Below, piece after piece: positions 1 through 7,389 of a stretch of DNA of 37,046 nucleotides; positions within the stretch are counted from its first letter, which is position 1; each line of letters opens with the position of its first letter. This DNA comes from Klebsiella pneumoniae (lineage in GTDB: Bacteria; Pseudomonadota; Gammaproteobacteria; Pseudomonadales; Pseudohongiellaceae). The stretch covers positions 1 to 37,046 of the forward strand of contig CAMCRC010000021.1 in NCBI GenBank assembly GCA_945877175.1, in the 5' to 3' direction. The position numbers and the translations under genes were made by a program. The notes under the pieces were generated by a model that worked only from the letters and a program-made list of their open reading frames with translations, was not told the DNA's origin and ran no database searches.

Positions 1-399
1 ATAAGCAACGGCCTCGGCTGTCGAGGCGTCGTGATACATGCGAACCAGTATGCCGGGCGGATCTATCCAGTCGCTGACTCTGTTCACCTGCGTGATGGCA
101 AGCGTGCTGGTATAGGGAAATACTTCTACCACACTGATCCGCACACGCGCCTCGTGACCTTCTTCCACAGGAGACGCAATCACGAACTCGCGCACACAGG
201 CCTCAGGCAGACCTCCGGGTTCCGAAAACCGCGGCAGCGCATCTTCTCGCTGGCTGCCAGAATGCAGGAATTCCGGGCTTTCCAGACACTTGTTGCGAAA
301 GGATTCTAGTGCAGGCATCAGCTTTAGTAAACGAATAAAATTCGCGTCACAGTCGGCCATCTGCCTGCTCAGATCGATGCGATAACGTGTGTTTCTCAT
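1..399 (-). CDS. DUF1249 (YqiB-like) protein, 3' end beyond window
   Basis: This reading frame starts with ATG at 399 and runs off the window at position 1, giving 133 visible residues that begin MRNTRYRIDLSRQMADCDAN. The opening (YRIDLSRQMADCDANFIRLL) is characteristic of the DUF1249 family, represented by E. coli YqiB, whose biochemical function is unknown. The ATG overlaps the nudF stop codon as ATGA, so translation is probably coupled. In many gammaproteobacteria yqiB lies between nudF and cpdA, and the same order is seen here as far as the window goes. The C-terminus is missing only because the window ends. Confidence 0.85.
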   Translation of the reverse strand, partial: MRNTRYRIDLSRQMADCDANFIRLLKLMPALESFRNKCLESPEFLHSGSQREDALPRFSEPGGLPEACVREFVIASPVEEGHEARVRISVVEVFPYTSTLAITQVNRVSDWIDPPGILVRMYHDASTAEAVAY

Positions 400-1049
400 G
401 TATTTTCCGCGTGTTTTTCCGAAGCCTGCGCGCGCAGAGAGTCCCGGTTCATCATCAGCCACTGCAGTGCAATGATGGCCATGGCATTGTTCATGCGGCC
501 TTCCTGCAATGCCTGCCATGCCTGAGTCGAAGATAGCACACGCACGCGGATATCTTCATTTTCCTCTGGCACGCCGTGAATGCCGCCGGCGCCAGCAGAA
601 TCAACGAGTCCACAGTACAGACTGATGAATTCGTTGCTGCCGCCGGGGCTGTTGTAATAGTCCAGAATGTGAATCAGTTCACGAATCTGACAATCGGCCT
701 CTTCCACCGCTTCGCGCTGAGCAAGTTCTGCAGCCGATTCGCCCGTGGCAATGATGCCGGCCACTACTTCGAGCAGCCAGGGACTGGTTCCGCGGGTCTC
801 GGCATCCACCATCGCCCCTATCCGGAACTGTTCTACCAGAACTACTTCGTCGCGCACGGGGTCATAGAGCAGCACCCCGGCTGCCGCGTCACGCACAAAC
901 AGCTCCCTCGAGAATGGCTGACTCCAGCCGCCGGCATACAGCCGGTGGCGGAGCACCCAGGTGTCGAGAGAAAAGAATCCGCGATAGCCCGGCGTGCGGG
1001 TCAGCACCTGCACATCGGCTGCTCCGAACTCCGGAGAGGCGTCGCTCAT
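396..1049 (-). CDS. nudF: ADP-ribose pyrophosphatase (Nudix hydrolase)
   Basis: This is a 217-residue Nudix hydrolase expected to cleave ADP-ribose to AMP and ribose-5-phosphate in the cytoplasm. The Nudix box lies at residues 98-120: G98, E104, R112-E113 and E116-E117 are all present, so the metal-binding glutamates are intact. The usual glycine near the end of the box (EEAG in the family) is aspartate here (D119), a small deviation. The stretch EVVAGII just before the box and the NudF-like N-terminus (TPGYRGFFSLDTW) fit the ADP-ribose subfamily. The start ATG overlaps the ppiC stop (ATGA), and its own stop overlaps the DUF1249 start, so ppiC-nudF-DUF1249 look like one translationally coupled operon. 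Confidence 0.9.
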   Translation of the reverse strand: MSDASPEFGAADVQVLTRTPGYRGFFSLDTWVLRHRLYAGGWSQPFSRELFVRDAAAGVLLYDPVRDEVVLVEQFRIGAMVDAETRGTSPWLLEVVAGIIATGESAAELAQREAVEEADCQIRELIHILDYYNSPGGSNEFISLYCGLVDSAGAGGIHGVPEENEDIRVRVLSSTQAWQALQEGRMNNAMAIIALQWLMMNRDSLRAQASEKHAENT

Positions 1050-1327
1050 GCTGTGCGACTGGTGACTTCCAGCAGGTGGTAACCGAACTGTGTCTTGACT
1101 GGACCCTGAACTGTATTGGGCTCTGCGCTGAAGACCACACGGTCAAACTCTTTCACCATTTGACCAGGACCAAAGCGACCCAGATCACCGCCTTGGTTGC
1201 GGGACGGGCAGGAGGAGAACTGGCGCGCAATTGCGGCGAAATCTTCGCCGCCTTCAATGCGGGCTTTCAGGTCAAGACAAAGGGCTTCGGTATCAACGAG
1301 GATGTGGCGTGCAGTAGCTGAGGCCAT
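1046..1327 (-). CDS. ppiC: Parvulin-type peptidyl-prolyl isomerase
   Basis: This 93-residue protein matches the compact single-domain parvulin PpiC, which is also about 93 residues. It catalyses cis-trans isomerisation of peptidyl-proline bonds in the cytoplasm. Visible family signatures are ARHILV near the start, FAAIARQFSSCPS, the GGDLGRFGPGQMV turn, the EFDRVVF segment, and QFGYHLLEV at the end. I chose the ATG at 1327 because CAGGAG lies about 7 bases upstream and the family starts here; an in-frame codon ten residues earlier lacks these supports. It is the first gene of the coupled ppiC-nudF-DUF1249 set, which is an unusual partner for nudF. Confidence 0.92.
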   Translation of the reverse strand: MASATARHILVDTEALCLDLKARIEGGEDFAAIARQFSSCPSRNQGGDLGRFGPGQMVKEFDRVVFSAEPNTVQGPVKTQFGYHLLEVTSRTA

Positions 1328-1334
1328 GGAAGGG

Positions 1335-1361
1335 CTCCTGAAAAAAAGAACCCGCATTATG
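1335..1361 (-). promoter_or_regulatory. Putative -10 element and ribosome binding site of ppiC
   Basis: On the minus strand CATAAT (complement of 1356-1361) is a good sigma-70 -10 hexamer. It is followed by a T-rich stretch and then CAGGAG (complement of 1335-1340) ahead of the ppiC ATG. No convincing -35 hexamer is visible, so the promoter call is tentative; the ribosome binding site is clear. Confidence 0.45.
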
Positions 1362-1426
1362 CCCGAGCCACGTCCCGAAATCGAAGCGGGAATTGTGGTC
1401 TCTGAGCAGCAATGCGGGTCAAAGGC

Positions 1427-1460
1427 TCCGTGACACGAGCTTGCGGGGACTTGTCACGGA
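1427..1460 (-). terminator. 9-bp hairpin just downstream of chrR
   Basis: TCCGTGACA (1427-1435) and TGTCACGGA (1452-1460) are perfect inverted repeats with a 16-base loop, starting 5 bases beyond the chrR stop. There is no T-tract after the stem. It could be a Rho-dependent or transcript-stabilising 3' hairpin that separates the sigma/anti-sigma transcript from ppiC, rather than a classical intrinsic terminator. Confidence 0.4.
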
Positions 1461-1464
1461 TGCC

Positions 1465-2205
1465 TCAGCAGGCTGCAGGACGGCTGAGCTTTTGCAGTCG
1501 GTAATTCACCAGCGGTTCGAGCATTCGGTAAAGCAGACCACGTGGGCGCACAGGACGCTCCAGACACACCACACAGATGCAGTCCATGTCCTGCGTGGCA
1601 GTAGGCTGATGGGCCTCGCCGGCATGACGCACCACGAAATCGCCCCGGGTATAGCTGCCATCAGCATCCGAGAAGCTGCCTTGCAGCAGGACGGTGATCT
1701 CTTCGCCACGGTGCTCGTGCTCAGGCATTCTGCCACCCGCTCGGATGTCATAAATCGCTGTATCGCGGGACGCATCATCTACCTGAAGCGGCGCCACGCG
1801 CAGCGCTTTGCCCAGCTGTACCCAGCGCAACTTTTCGAGGCTGCCTGAGGAAAGCCGGCGCACAGAGCGCGGCAGGAACGTCAAGGACGTTGCCCTCGCG
1901 GACTCGTCTGTCACAGCGGCTGACTCCGACGCGGCAAGCATGGCTTCAGGCTTCGGCTCGCCGGCAGCAGCCAGCGTCTCGCTACTGCTGACCCGCGCCA
2001 TCAGGGACTCGAAACTGTCGTCACTGACTGCTTCGGGCTTCAGCCGCGAGAGCATGTGACCGCCAATATCTGTCAACTGTTGCACATGGGCTCGACATTT
2101 GCTGCAGAACTCAAGATGTGCAGACACGCAGACCGCTTCCGAGAGGGGCAGGTTGGCTGTGGCAAAATCCGTGAGAAATCGTGAATCGGGGTGATAGGAA
2201 ATCAT
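1465..2205 (-). CDS. chrR: ChrR-type zinc/cupin anti-sigma factor
   Basis: This 246-residue protein is the anti-sigma partner of the ECF sigma factor encoded immediately upstream. In Rhodobacter, ChrR holds RpoE inactive and releases it under singlet oxygen stress. Both domains are intact. The N-terminal zinc anti-sigma domain has H5, H30, C34 and C37, matching the ligand pattern known in Rhodobacter ChrR shifted by one residue. The C-terminal cupin has H163, H165, E169 and H199, with the same spacing as the four cupin zinc ligands of that protein. A linker of about 50 residues rich in Ala, Ser and Glu (roughly 70-115) makes it longer than the usual 210-220 residues. The gene begins 15 bp after the sigma factor stop, so the two are co-transcribed. 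Confidence 0.92.
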   Translation of the reverse strand: MISYHPDSRFLTDFATANLPLSEAVCVSAHLEFCSKCRAHVQQLTDIGGHMLSRLKPEAVSDDSFESLMARVSSSETLAAAGEPKPEAMLAASESAAVTDESARATSLTFLPRSVRRLSSGSLEKLRWVQLGKALRVAPLQVDDASRDTAIYDIRAGGRMPEHEHRGEEITVLLQGSFSDADGSYTRGDFVVRHAGEAHQPTATQDMDCICVVCLERPVRPRGLLYRMLEPLVNYRLQKLSRPAAC

Positions 2206-2220
2206 GAGTGACCTGTGCCT

Positions 2221-2841
2221 TTACCTGTCTATGAGAATCTGAAGCTTGCTCAGTGCCAGCCGGATGCGGGATTTCACCGTTCCCAGTGGCAGATTCAGCT
2301 CCTCGGCGATTTCGTTGTGTGACTTGCTTTCCATGAACGCCTTCTCCAGCACCAGTGCCTGTTCTTCAGGCAGCGTTGACATGGCATTGCGGATCATGGT
2401 TTCGACGCGGCGCTGCTGCAGCTCCACGACGGGTTCGGGCGAATCGGCCTCATGCCAGATGTCTTCTATGTCGATCGTCCTGTCCGCACGCCCGTTGCGG
2501 CGAATGAAGTCGATGCGCGTGTTGCGCGCAATCGTGAAGATCCAGGTGTTGACGCTGGCCTTGCTGCTGTTGAAAGAGGCCGCCTTGTTCCAGACCTTGA
2601 TCATGACTTCCTGCGTCATCTCTTCGGCCAGCGAGCGATCCGCATAAGAAGAGATGCCTTTGGAGAGGAAGGCCTTGATCAAAGGAGCGTAATGATCGAA
2701 GAGTCTCTTGAATTCCGCCCGATCCTGGCTTTGTGCCACCTTGCGGATGGCACCCTCCCAAGGGTCGGGAATGGTCTGGACGCCCCATGTCTGCGTAGTC
2801 TTGCGCAGGTTGCTGCCACTGTTCTCGTCGCTGCTGGACAC
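2221..2841 (-). CDS. rpoE: ECF sigma factor, RpoE/ECF11 type
   Basis: This 206-residue extracytoplasmic-function sigma factor should direct RNA polymerase to TGATC-type promoters in response to singlet oxygen or related photo-oxidative stress. Region 2 spans about residues 43-112 (FKRLFDHYAPLIKAFL, then AEEMTQEVMIKVW, then the DNA-melting part NTWIFTIARN). Region 4 spans about 150-205 and ends in the helix-turn-helix LNLPLGTVKSRIRLALSKL. Pairing with ChrR places it in the ECF11 group. The start is GTG at 2841, with AGGA 5-8 bases upstream. Its own promoter carries the proposed target sequence, implying positive autoregulation that ChrR keeps in check. Confidence 0.92.
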   Translation of the reverse strand: MSSSDENSGSNLRKTTQTWGVQTIPDPWEGAIRKVAQSQDRAEFKRLFDHYAPLIKAFLSKGISSYADRSLAEEMTQEVMIKVWNKAASFNSSKASVNTWIFTIARNTRIDFIRRNGRADRTIDIEDIWHEADSPEPVVELQQRRVETMIRNAMSTLPEEQALVLEKAFMESKSHNEIAEELNLPLGTVKSRIRLALSKLQILIDR

Positions 2842-2890
2842 GTGATTCCTGTTGGCGCCTGGCGCCTGTTGGTCTGGATTTGAGGATGAT

Positions 2891-2916
2891 TACGGCCCAG
2901 CCTGAACGCTGGATCA
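2891..2916 (-). promoter_or_regulatory. Putative ECF11 promoter of rpoE-chrR
   Basis: On the minus strand TGATCC (complement of 2911-2916) is followed by exactly 16 bases and then CGTAA, whose CGTA is the complement of 2891-2894. This is the -35/-10 pattern I associate with RpoE-ChrR (ECF11) sigma factors. It lies about 50 bases before the rpoE GTG, which fits an autoregulated promoter. Confidence 0.75.
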
Positions 2917-2961
2917 AGTAAGTGCAAATTTTTTCGCTCGGACGGCCGACACTCCCCGCTC

Positions 2962-2987
2962 TGATCTGAATCCCGCAATTACCCGTA
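2962..2987 (+). promoter_or_regulatory. Putative ECF11 promoter of the NTF2-like operon
   Basis: On the plus strand TGATCT (2962-2967), 16 bases, then CGTAAG (CGTA at 2984-2987). The architecture is the same as the rpoE promoter on the opposite strand about 70 bases away. A start of transcription near 2995 would leave a short leader holding AGGAG (3000-3004) before the GTG at 3014. Confidence 0.75.
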
Positions 2988-3013
2988 AGTAATGCATTCA
3001 GGAGAATTGCACC

Positions 3014-3469
3014 GTGAACCAGATGACCCCACTTTCAGACCCGCGCAGGAAATTCCTGCTTCAGGACTTCAAGGCCTTTTACCTTGAACCCAGTCCTGCC
3101 AGTCTGGAAAGGCTCGACCGTCTGTATACGCAGGACATCGAGTTCCGTGACCCGCTGCACGCCATCCACGGCATCCTGGCGTTCAAAAGCTACCTGAAAG
3201 GCGTCTACGCCGGACCCACTGATATCCGCTTCGAGTATCTGGACGAGCATTGCGACGAGCACTGGGCGTCCATCACTTGGGTGGCCACTTATCGCCACGG
3301 CGCGCTTGGGGGTGGTCGCACGCTGACGCTGCGGGGCACCACCCAGATTCGTTTCACTGACCGGATTTTCTATCAGGAAGATTTTTTCGACGTTGGTGCC
3401 ATGGTGTATCAGCACCTGCCAGTACTGGGAACCGTGGTCCGCTACATCAACAGGCGCATCCGCCGCTGA
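3014..3469 (+). CDS. NTF2-like (SnoaL-fold) protein of the ECF11 regulon
   Basis: This 151-residue protein has the nuclear transport factor 2/SnoaL fold pattern: an N-terminal helix (FKAFYLEPSPASLERLDRLY), then a strand with DIEFRDPLHAIHGILAFKSYL, and beta strands ending FTDRIFYQEDFFDVG. NTF2-like proteins of this kind commonly sit beside rpoE-chrR pairs, but their reaction or ligand is unknown. The GTG at 3014 is preferred because AGGAG lies 9 bases upstream; an ATG three codons later is the alternative. Divergence from rpoE and an ECF11-type promoter directly upstream make it a probable direct sigma target. It has no signal peptide, so it should be cytoplasmic. Confidence 0.82.
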   Translation: MNQMTPLSDPRRKFLLQDFKAFYLEPSPASLERLDRLYTQDIEFRDPLHAIHGILAFKSYLKGVYAGPTDIRFEYLDEHCDEHWASITWVATYRHGALGGGRTLTLRGTTQIRFTDRIFYQEDFFDVGAMVYQHLPVLGTVVRYINRRIRR

Positions 3470-3481
3470 ACAGGTCTCATC

Positions 3482-4252
3482 ATGCCTTTCACACCCCTCT
3501 CGCGATTCTTCCTGGCCGGACTCCTGTTCGCACAGAGCACACCTGGCGCAGCAGCACCCTGGACGATCGGCACGGCCTACAACACCGGTGATGGCAGCGT
3601 GGCCTACCGGGAATTGCACTACCACGCTCCCGGATACCCGGGCCTCTCGAGCCGGGTGGATTATCAGGACGCCGAGGGCGAGGTGATTGTCAGCAAACAA
3701 ATGGATTTCTCTCGCTCGCAGACGGCACCCGCCATTGATCAGACTGATCTGCGTACCAGTACACGGGTCTTCGCACGCCACGAAGATGGGCGCCTGCAGG
3801 TCGGCTATCAGCGCAATGCAGATGCAGCGCTGCGGACAGACACCATACGGCTGACCCCGAATCTGATCGTCGACGCGGGCTTCGATCCGTTCGTGCGGTC
3901 ACAGTGGGACGCGCTGACAGCCGGTCGCGCGGTATCGGCCTCCTTCTTCTTGCCTTCCCGGCTGGACACTATCAGTGTCAGCATCGCACCAGTGCCGCGC
4001 GAAGAATGTGCGCAGGTGCAAGGCGATGTGCTGTGCCTGATGGTCAGACCAGCGGGCATGCTGCGAGTTGTAAGCTGGTTCGTGGAGCCACTGCGACTGG
4101 CCTATGATCTGGAACAGCAACGCCTTCTGATGTTCCGTGGCCTGAGCAATCTTCTGGATGCCCGGGGCGAGCCGCAGGACGTGCTGGTGCTGTTCGAGTA
4201 TGACGCCGCTCACTTGACGGCGCTCGCGCTCACTCCTCCAGCAGGGGAATAG
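3482..4252 (+). CDS. Uncharacterised exported protein, probable ECF11 regulon member
   Basis: I do not recognise this 256-residue protein. The first 25 or so residues (a hydrophobic stretch FFLAGLLFA followed by STPGAAA) look like a signal peptide, so the mature protein should be periplasmic or envelope associated. The body is rich in beta-type alternation with polar, acidic segments (GDGSVAYRELHYHAPG; DYQDAEGEVIVSKQMDFSR; LIVDAGFDPFVRSQWD) and two cysteines (in EECAQ and DVLCLM) that could form a disulfide. It starts 12 bp after the NTF2-like gene and so probably shares its promoter and oxidative stress control. Its 3' end overlaps the convergent kinase gene by 23 bp. Confidence 0.8.
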   Translation: MPFTPLSRFFLAGLLFAQSTPGAAAPWTIGTAYNTGDGSVAYRELHYHAPGYPGLSSRVDYQDAEGEVIVSKQMDFSRSQTAPAIDQTDLRTSTRVFARHEDGRLQVGYQRNADAALRTDTIRLTPNLIVDAGFDPFVRSQWDALTAGRAVSASFFLPSRLDTISVSIAPVPREECAQVQGDVLCLMVRPAGMLRVVSWFVEPLRLAYDLEQQRLLMFRGLSNLLDARGEPQDVLVLFEYDAAHLTALALTPPAGE

Positions 4253-6428
4253 TCAGGATGATGGTGACGCCCTCGGCATCACGCAGATTCTCCGCGCGAA
4301 TCTGGCCGTGGTGGAACTCGGTCACCAGGCGGGCAATGTGCAGGCCGATGCCCAGATGCGGCTGCCGCTGTTTTTCCTTAGGCCGGACCGAAATCATGGA
4401 ATCGAACAGACGGCCCTTCATTGCTTCGGGCAGATAGGGCCCGAAATTGGACACCTTCACCACGGCCTGTTCGCGCACAGTGTGGCAGTAGATCGAGATC
4501 GGCCTTCCCGGATAGGTGAACTCCACGGCGTTGGCGATCAGTTTGTCCATCAGCTGCGCAATGTATTCCGGCACTCCCAGAATCTTTACCGGCCCTTCAA
4601 TATCAGACACAAGGGTGAAATCCGGGTAGGCAAGCCGGTACCCCTCTACGCAGCCATTGATGACCCTGGCCAGATCAATCTTCTCTTTCTCCGATGTCTG
4701 GAGCATCTGCTCCAGCCGCGTCGCCTCGCTCATGTTGGTGAGGATCAGGTTGAGCCGGCTGATGCCTTCTTCAGCACGCTGAATGTAGATGGCGGACTCC
4801 TTGTCCTGTGACACCATGCCCAGATTTTCGAGGGAGGAGCGCACCACCGTGACGGGTGTTCGCAATTCGTGGGAAAGACGCGCGGACATGTTCTCCAGAT
4901 AACTGGTGTATTGAGTCAGGCGTTCCACGATGCTGGAGAAGCTGCGGGAAAGATCACCGATCTCATCGGAATTCTTGCTGGCCACGATGCTTTTGCGCAG
5001 GCGCCCGCTCTCGTCAATGATGCTCTCCGCCTGATTGCGCAGATCGCGGATGCGTCCGGAGATTCGCGAGGCGAATGCGAACAACCCGAAGGAGATTACC
5101 GCCATCACGCCAAGAATGGTGTTGAAGAGCGTTTCCAGGGCCTGATTGCGGAATGTGCGAATGCCGTTCATGTTCTGATCGACGATCACCGCGCCCATCA
5201 CCTCGCCATCGGCGACGATGGGATGCGCCGCTTCCAGAATGCGCGTCTGCGTATCCTGCAGCGTGCGGAACTGAGTGGTCGGCTGCCCCTGCAGTGCCGA
5301 GTCGATGTGCTGCCCCTCTGCCGTACCACCGGCATACAACTCGTCGATGAACTCGTTGGAAGGCATGGTGAGGATGCGATAGTAAAGCGGATGCAGAATG
5401 CGGTCTTCAATGAAGGCCCAGTACTTGTTGACGCTCGACACTTCGGGCTCAAGATCCAGCAGCAGTCCTGTGGCCGACTGGATGTCCCCCACGCTCAGCA
5501 GAATGCGGCCGCCGCGGTCGATCACCTGGATGCGGGAGTTGGTGTGCCCCATGCCTTCGACGATGCGGTCGATCTCTGGCGTCGGCCGTCGCAGCGAACC
5601 GAGTTGCCTGGGATCATTCACCGCCGAGGTGGCTACAACCCCTGACACCGCGCGATTTTCTGCGTCGTCCACGTCATAAATGGCAAACCCGATCTGATCG
5701 CCCAGCATGGAGAGCGGCAGCCGCAGCTCGATTTCGTACCCATCCTGTACTTCGTACCACTGGCCCGCTATGCGCTCTTCGTGCAGCAAGGACGTGACAT
5801 CAAGCATGTCGGGGCCAATCTCATAGGCGTACAGGAATTCCGGCCCGCGCGGCGCGACCACATAGCGCTTGAACTCGCCCTCGCGGGTGACCAGCGAAAT
5901 CTGCATGAAGTCCGCGCGGTGGATGCTCAGACTGTCGGCACTGCGGTAGACAACGTTGTCGTCCTGCACTTTCAGGTAGGCATAGAGAAAGCGGTTGTAC
6001 TCGCCTGCCAGCAGTTTGAAGTTCAGGGAACTGTCGTTGTGGTAATAGCGGGTCCAGGGCCCCTGGGGATTGAGCTCGGTGCCGATCGCATCGTCCTTGC
6101 CGTAGGAAAGCTCGTAGCGCTGATAGTCCTGCCAGTCCACCAGGGTGCTGTCGTCCAGCGACAGCGGATAGAACACCGGATACGCGTAGAGATCATCGCT
6201 CTCGCGCGCCACGCTGTAGCTGCCCTCGTCGAAGAGCTCGGGCCGCTCGTTCAGTGCAGTGGCCAGCGCCCGCGCGGTGCCCAGTACGGTCTGCTCCTGA
6301 CCGCGGCGCAGGTAATCTTCCATCTCGAGGATGTATTGGTAGCCGAGCCAGGGAATCACCAGCAGGAAACTGGACAAGAACACCAGCTTGAAGCGGATTC
6401 CGAACGGATTCTTGAGATAACGGGCCAT
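4230..6428 (-). CDS. pdsS: Sensor histidine kinase of the proteobacterial dedicated sortase (Pds) type
   Basis: This 732-residue membrane kinase resembles the family I know as the proteobacterial dedicated sortase system histidine kinase; the opening (FKLVFLSSFLLVIPWLGYQY, then a GQEQTVLGTARALATAL region) is distinctive. Layout: transmembrane helix 1 at about 13-33, a long periplasmic sensor region of about 400 residues, helix 2 at about 433-455, HAMP at about 456-505, the H-box with phosphoacceptor H520 in SHELRTP, an ATPase N-box with N633, and a glycine-rich lid GIGLHIAR at 693-700. The G1 box reads NFGP where DxGxG is usual. The symbol rests on memory of the family. It lies 2 bases after the response regulator gene. 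No sortase or sortase target is encoded nearby, so its signal here is unknown. Confidence 0.82.
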   Translation of the reverse strand: MARYLKNPFGIRFKLVFLSSFLLVIPWLGYQYILEMEDYLRRGQEQTVLGTARALATALNERPELFDEGSYSVARESDDLYAYPVFYPLSLDDSTLVDWQDYQRYELSYGKDDAIGTELNPQGPWTRYYHNDSSLNFKLLAGEYNRFLYAYLKVQDDNVVYRSADSLSIHRADFMQISLVTREGEFKRYVVAPRGPEFLYAYEIGPDMLDVTSLLHEERIAGQWYEVQDGYEIELRLPLSMLGDQIGFAIYDVDDAENRAVSGVVATSAVNDPRQLGSLRRPTPEIDRIVEGMGHTNSRIQVIDRGGRILLSVGDIQSATGLLLDLEPEVSSVNKYWAFIEDRILHPLYYRILTMPSNEFIDELYAGGTAEGQHIDSALQGQPTTQFRTLQDTQTRILEAAHPIVADGEVMGAVIVDQNMNGIRTFRNQALETLFNTILGVMAVISFGLFAFASRISGRIRDLRNQAESIIDESGRLRKSIVASKNSDEIGDLSRSFSSIVERLTQYTSYLENMSARLSHELRTPVTVVRSSLENLGMVSQDKESAIYIQRAEEGISRLNLILTNMSEATRLEQMLQTSEKEKIDLARVINGCVEGYRLAYPDFTLVSDIEGPVKILGVPEYIAQLMDKLIANAVEFTYPGRPISIYCHTVREQAVVKVSNFGPYLPEAMKGRLFDSMISVRPKEKQRQPHLGIGLHIARLVTEFHHGQIRAENLRDAEGVTIILTIPLLEE

Positions 6429-6430
6429 TG

Positions 6431-7144
6431 TCAGTCGATGTTGCCGGAGGTGTTTTGAGGGTTCCAGCGATACCCCATGCCATAGACCGTCTCAATGCAG
6501 TCAAAGCTCTCATCCACCAGCATGAACTTCTTGCGGATGCGCTTCACGTGGGAGGTGATGGTGCTGCCATCCACGAAGATCTTGGATTCCTGCATCAGGA
6601 TCTGGCGGCTCTTCACGTGACCAGGGAATTTTACCAGGGCATGCACCATCCAGAATTCAGTCACGGTCAGCGGGACAGGATTGCCATCCCACTGAATGGT
6701 CAGGCGACCGATATCCAGGGTCAGCTTGTCGCGCTGCAGCAGGTTCTCGGGTGACGTGGGCTGATCAAGCACATCCAGCCGGCGGAACAGCGCCGCGATG
6801 CGGGCCGACAGATGCGGCAGACTGATGTCCTTGGTGAGATAGTCGTCGGCACCCATGCGCAGGCCGCTGACAGTGTCAAAGTCGTTGTCTCGGGCGGTCA
6901 GAAAGATGATGGGCAGGGTGTCGGACATCGATCGCAGCGACTGGCACAGCGTGAAGCCGCCGTCGTATTCGCTCTCCAGCCCGATGTCGATGATGGCCAG
7001 ATTGGGCAGACGGATGTCGAAGGAGCGCATGGCATCACGCCGGTTCGCATAGGTCTGCACGTCGTAGCCCTGCTTGCGCAGAACATCCGCGTAATTCTCG
7101 CGAATGGCGGCCTCGTCTTCCACGATTGCGATACGTCTAGCCAT
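6431..7144 (-). CDS. pdsR: Response regulator of the Pds (dedicated sortase) type
   Basis: This 237-residue OmpR-like regulator has a receiver domain (residues 1-120) with acidic pocket E9-D10, phosphoacceptor D53, T83 and K105, followed by a winged-helix DNA-binding domain (about 140-230; LTVTEFWMVHALV, SRQILMQ, ITSHVKRIRKKF, YGMGYRW). IAIVEDEAAIRENYADVL and the overall pattern match the family paired with the dedicated sortase kinase. I chose the ATG at 7144, preceded by AAAGG; a GTG two codons earlier at 7150, preceded by GGAGAGG, is also possible. The pair is co-transcribed, with the regulator first. Direct targets are not evident in the window. Confidence 0.85.
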   Translation of the reverse strand: MARRIAIVEDEAAIRENYADVLRKQGYDVQTYANRRDAMRSFDIRLPNLAIIDIGLESEYDGGFTLCQSLRSMSDTLPIIFLTARDNDFDTVSGLRMGADDYLTKDISLPHLSARIAALFRRLDVLDQPTSPENLLQRDKLTLDIGRLTIQWDGNPVPLTVTEFWMVHALVKFPGHVKSRQILMQESKIFVDGSTITSHVKRIRKKFMLVDESFDCIETVYGMGYRWNPQNTSGNID

Positions 7145-7181
7145 ATGCACCTTTGCACCTCTCCATGAGGGAGTCCCGAGG

Positions 7182-7187
7182 ACTATA
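7182..7187 (-). promoter_or_regulatory. Putative -10 element of the pdsRS operon
   Basis: TATAGT (complement of 7182-7187), preceded directly by TG, lies about 38 bases before the regulator ATG. A matching -35 is not clear, so only the -10 is proposed. Confidence 0.35.
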
Positions 7188-7389
7188 CAGCAATTCCCGA
7201 AGCAATGGTGTGCCGCGCGCTGCCTGCATTTGCGGCATTACCGCAGCGCCTTTTTTTTGCCACATTGAATCAGCAGATCGCCGTGTTCGCTCTGGAACTT
7301 CCGGGGTGGCAAGCGCACTAACCTGATGTACGCGCGCAGTTTGCGTGACGCTTTCATCCACTGGCAGCCTTTACAGCGGAGCTTTTCAG

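Noticed and set aside
7145-7389. Possible small gene between pdsR and the first GST.
   Set aside because: No frame with start signal and family similarity is present; the region only shows a -10 element for pdsR and the GST ribosome binding site.
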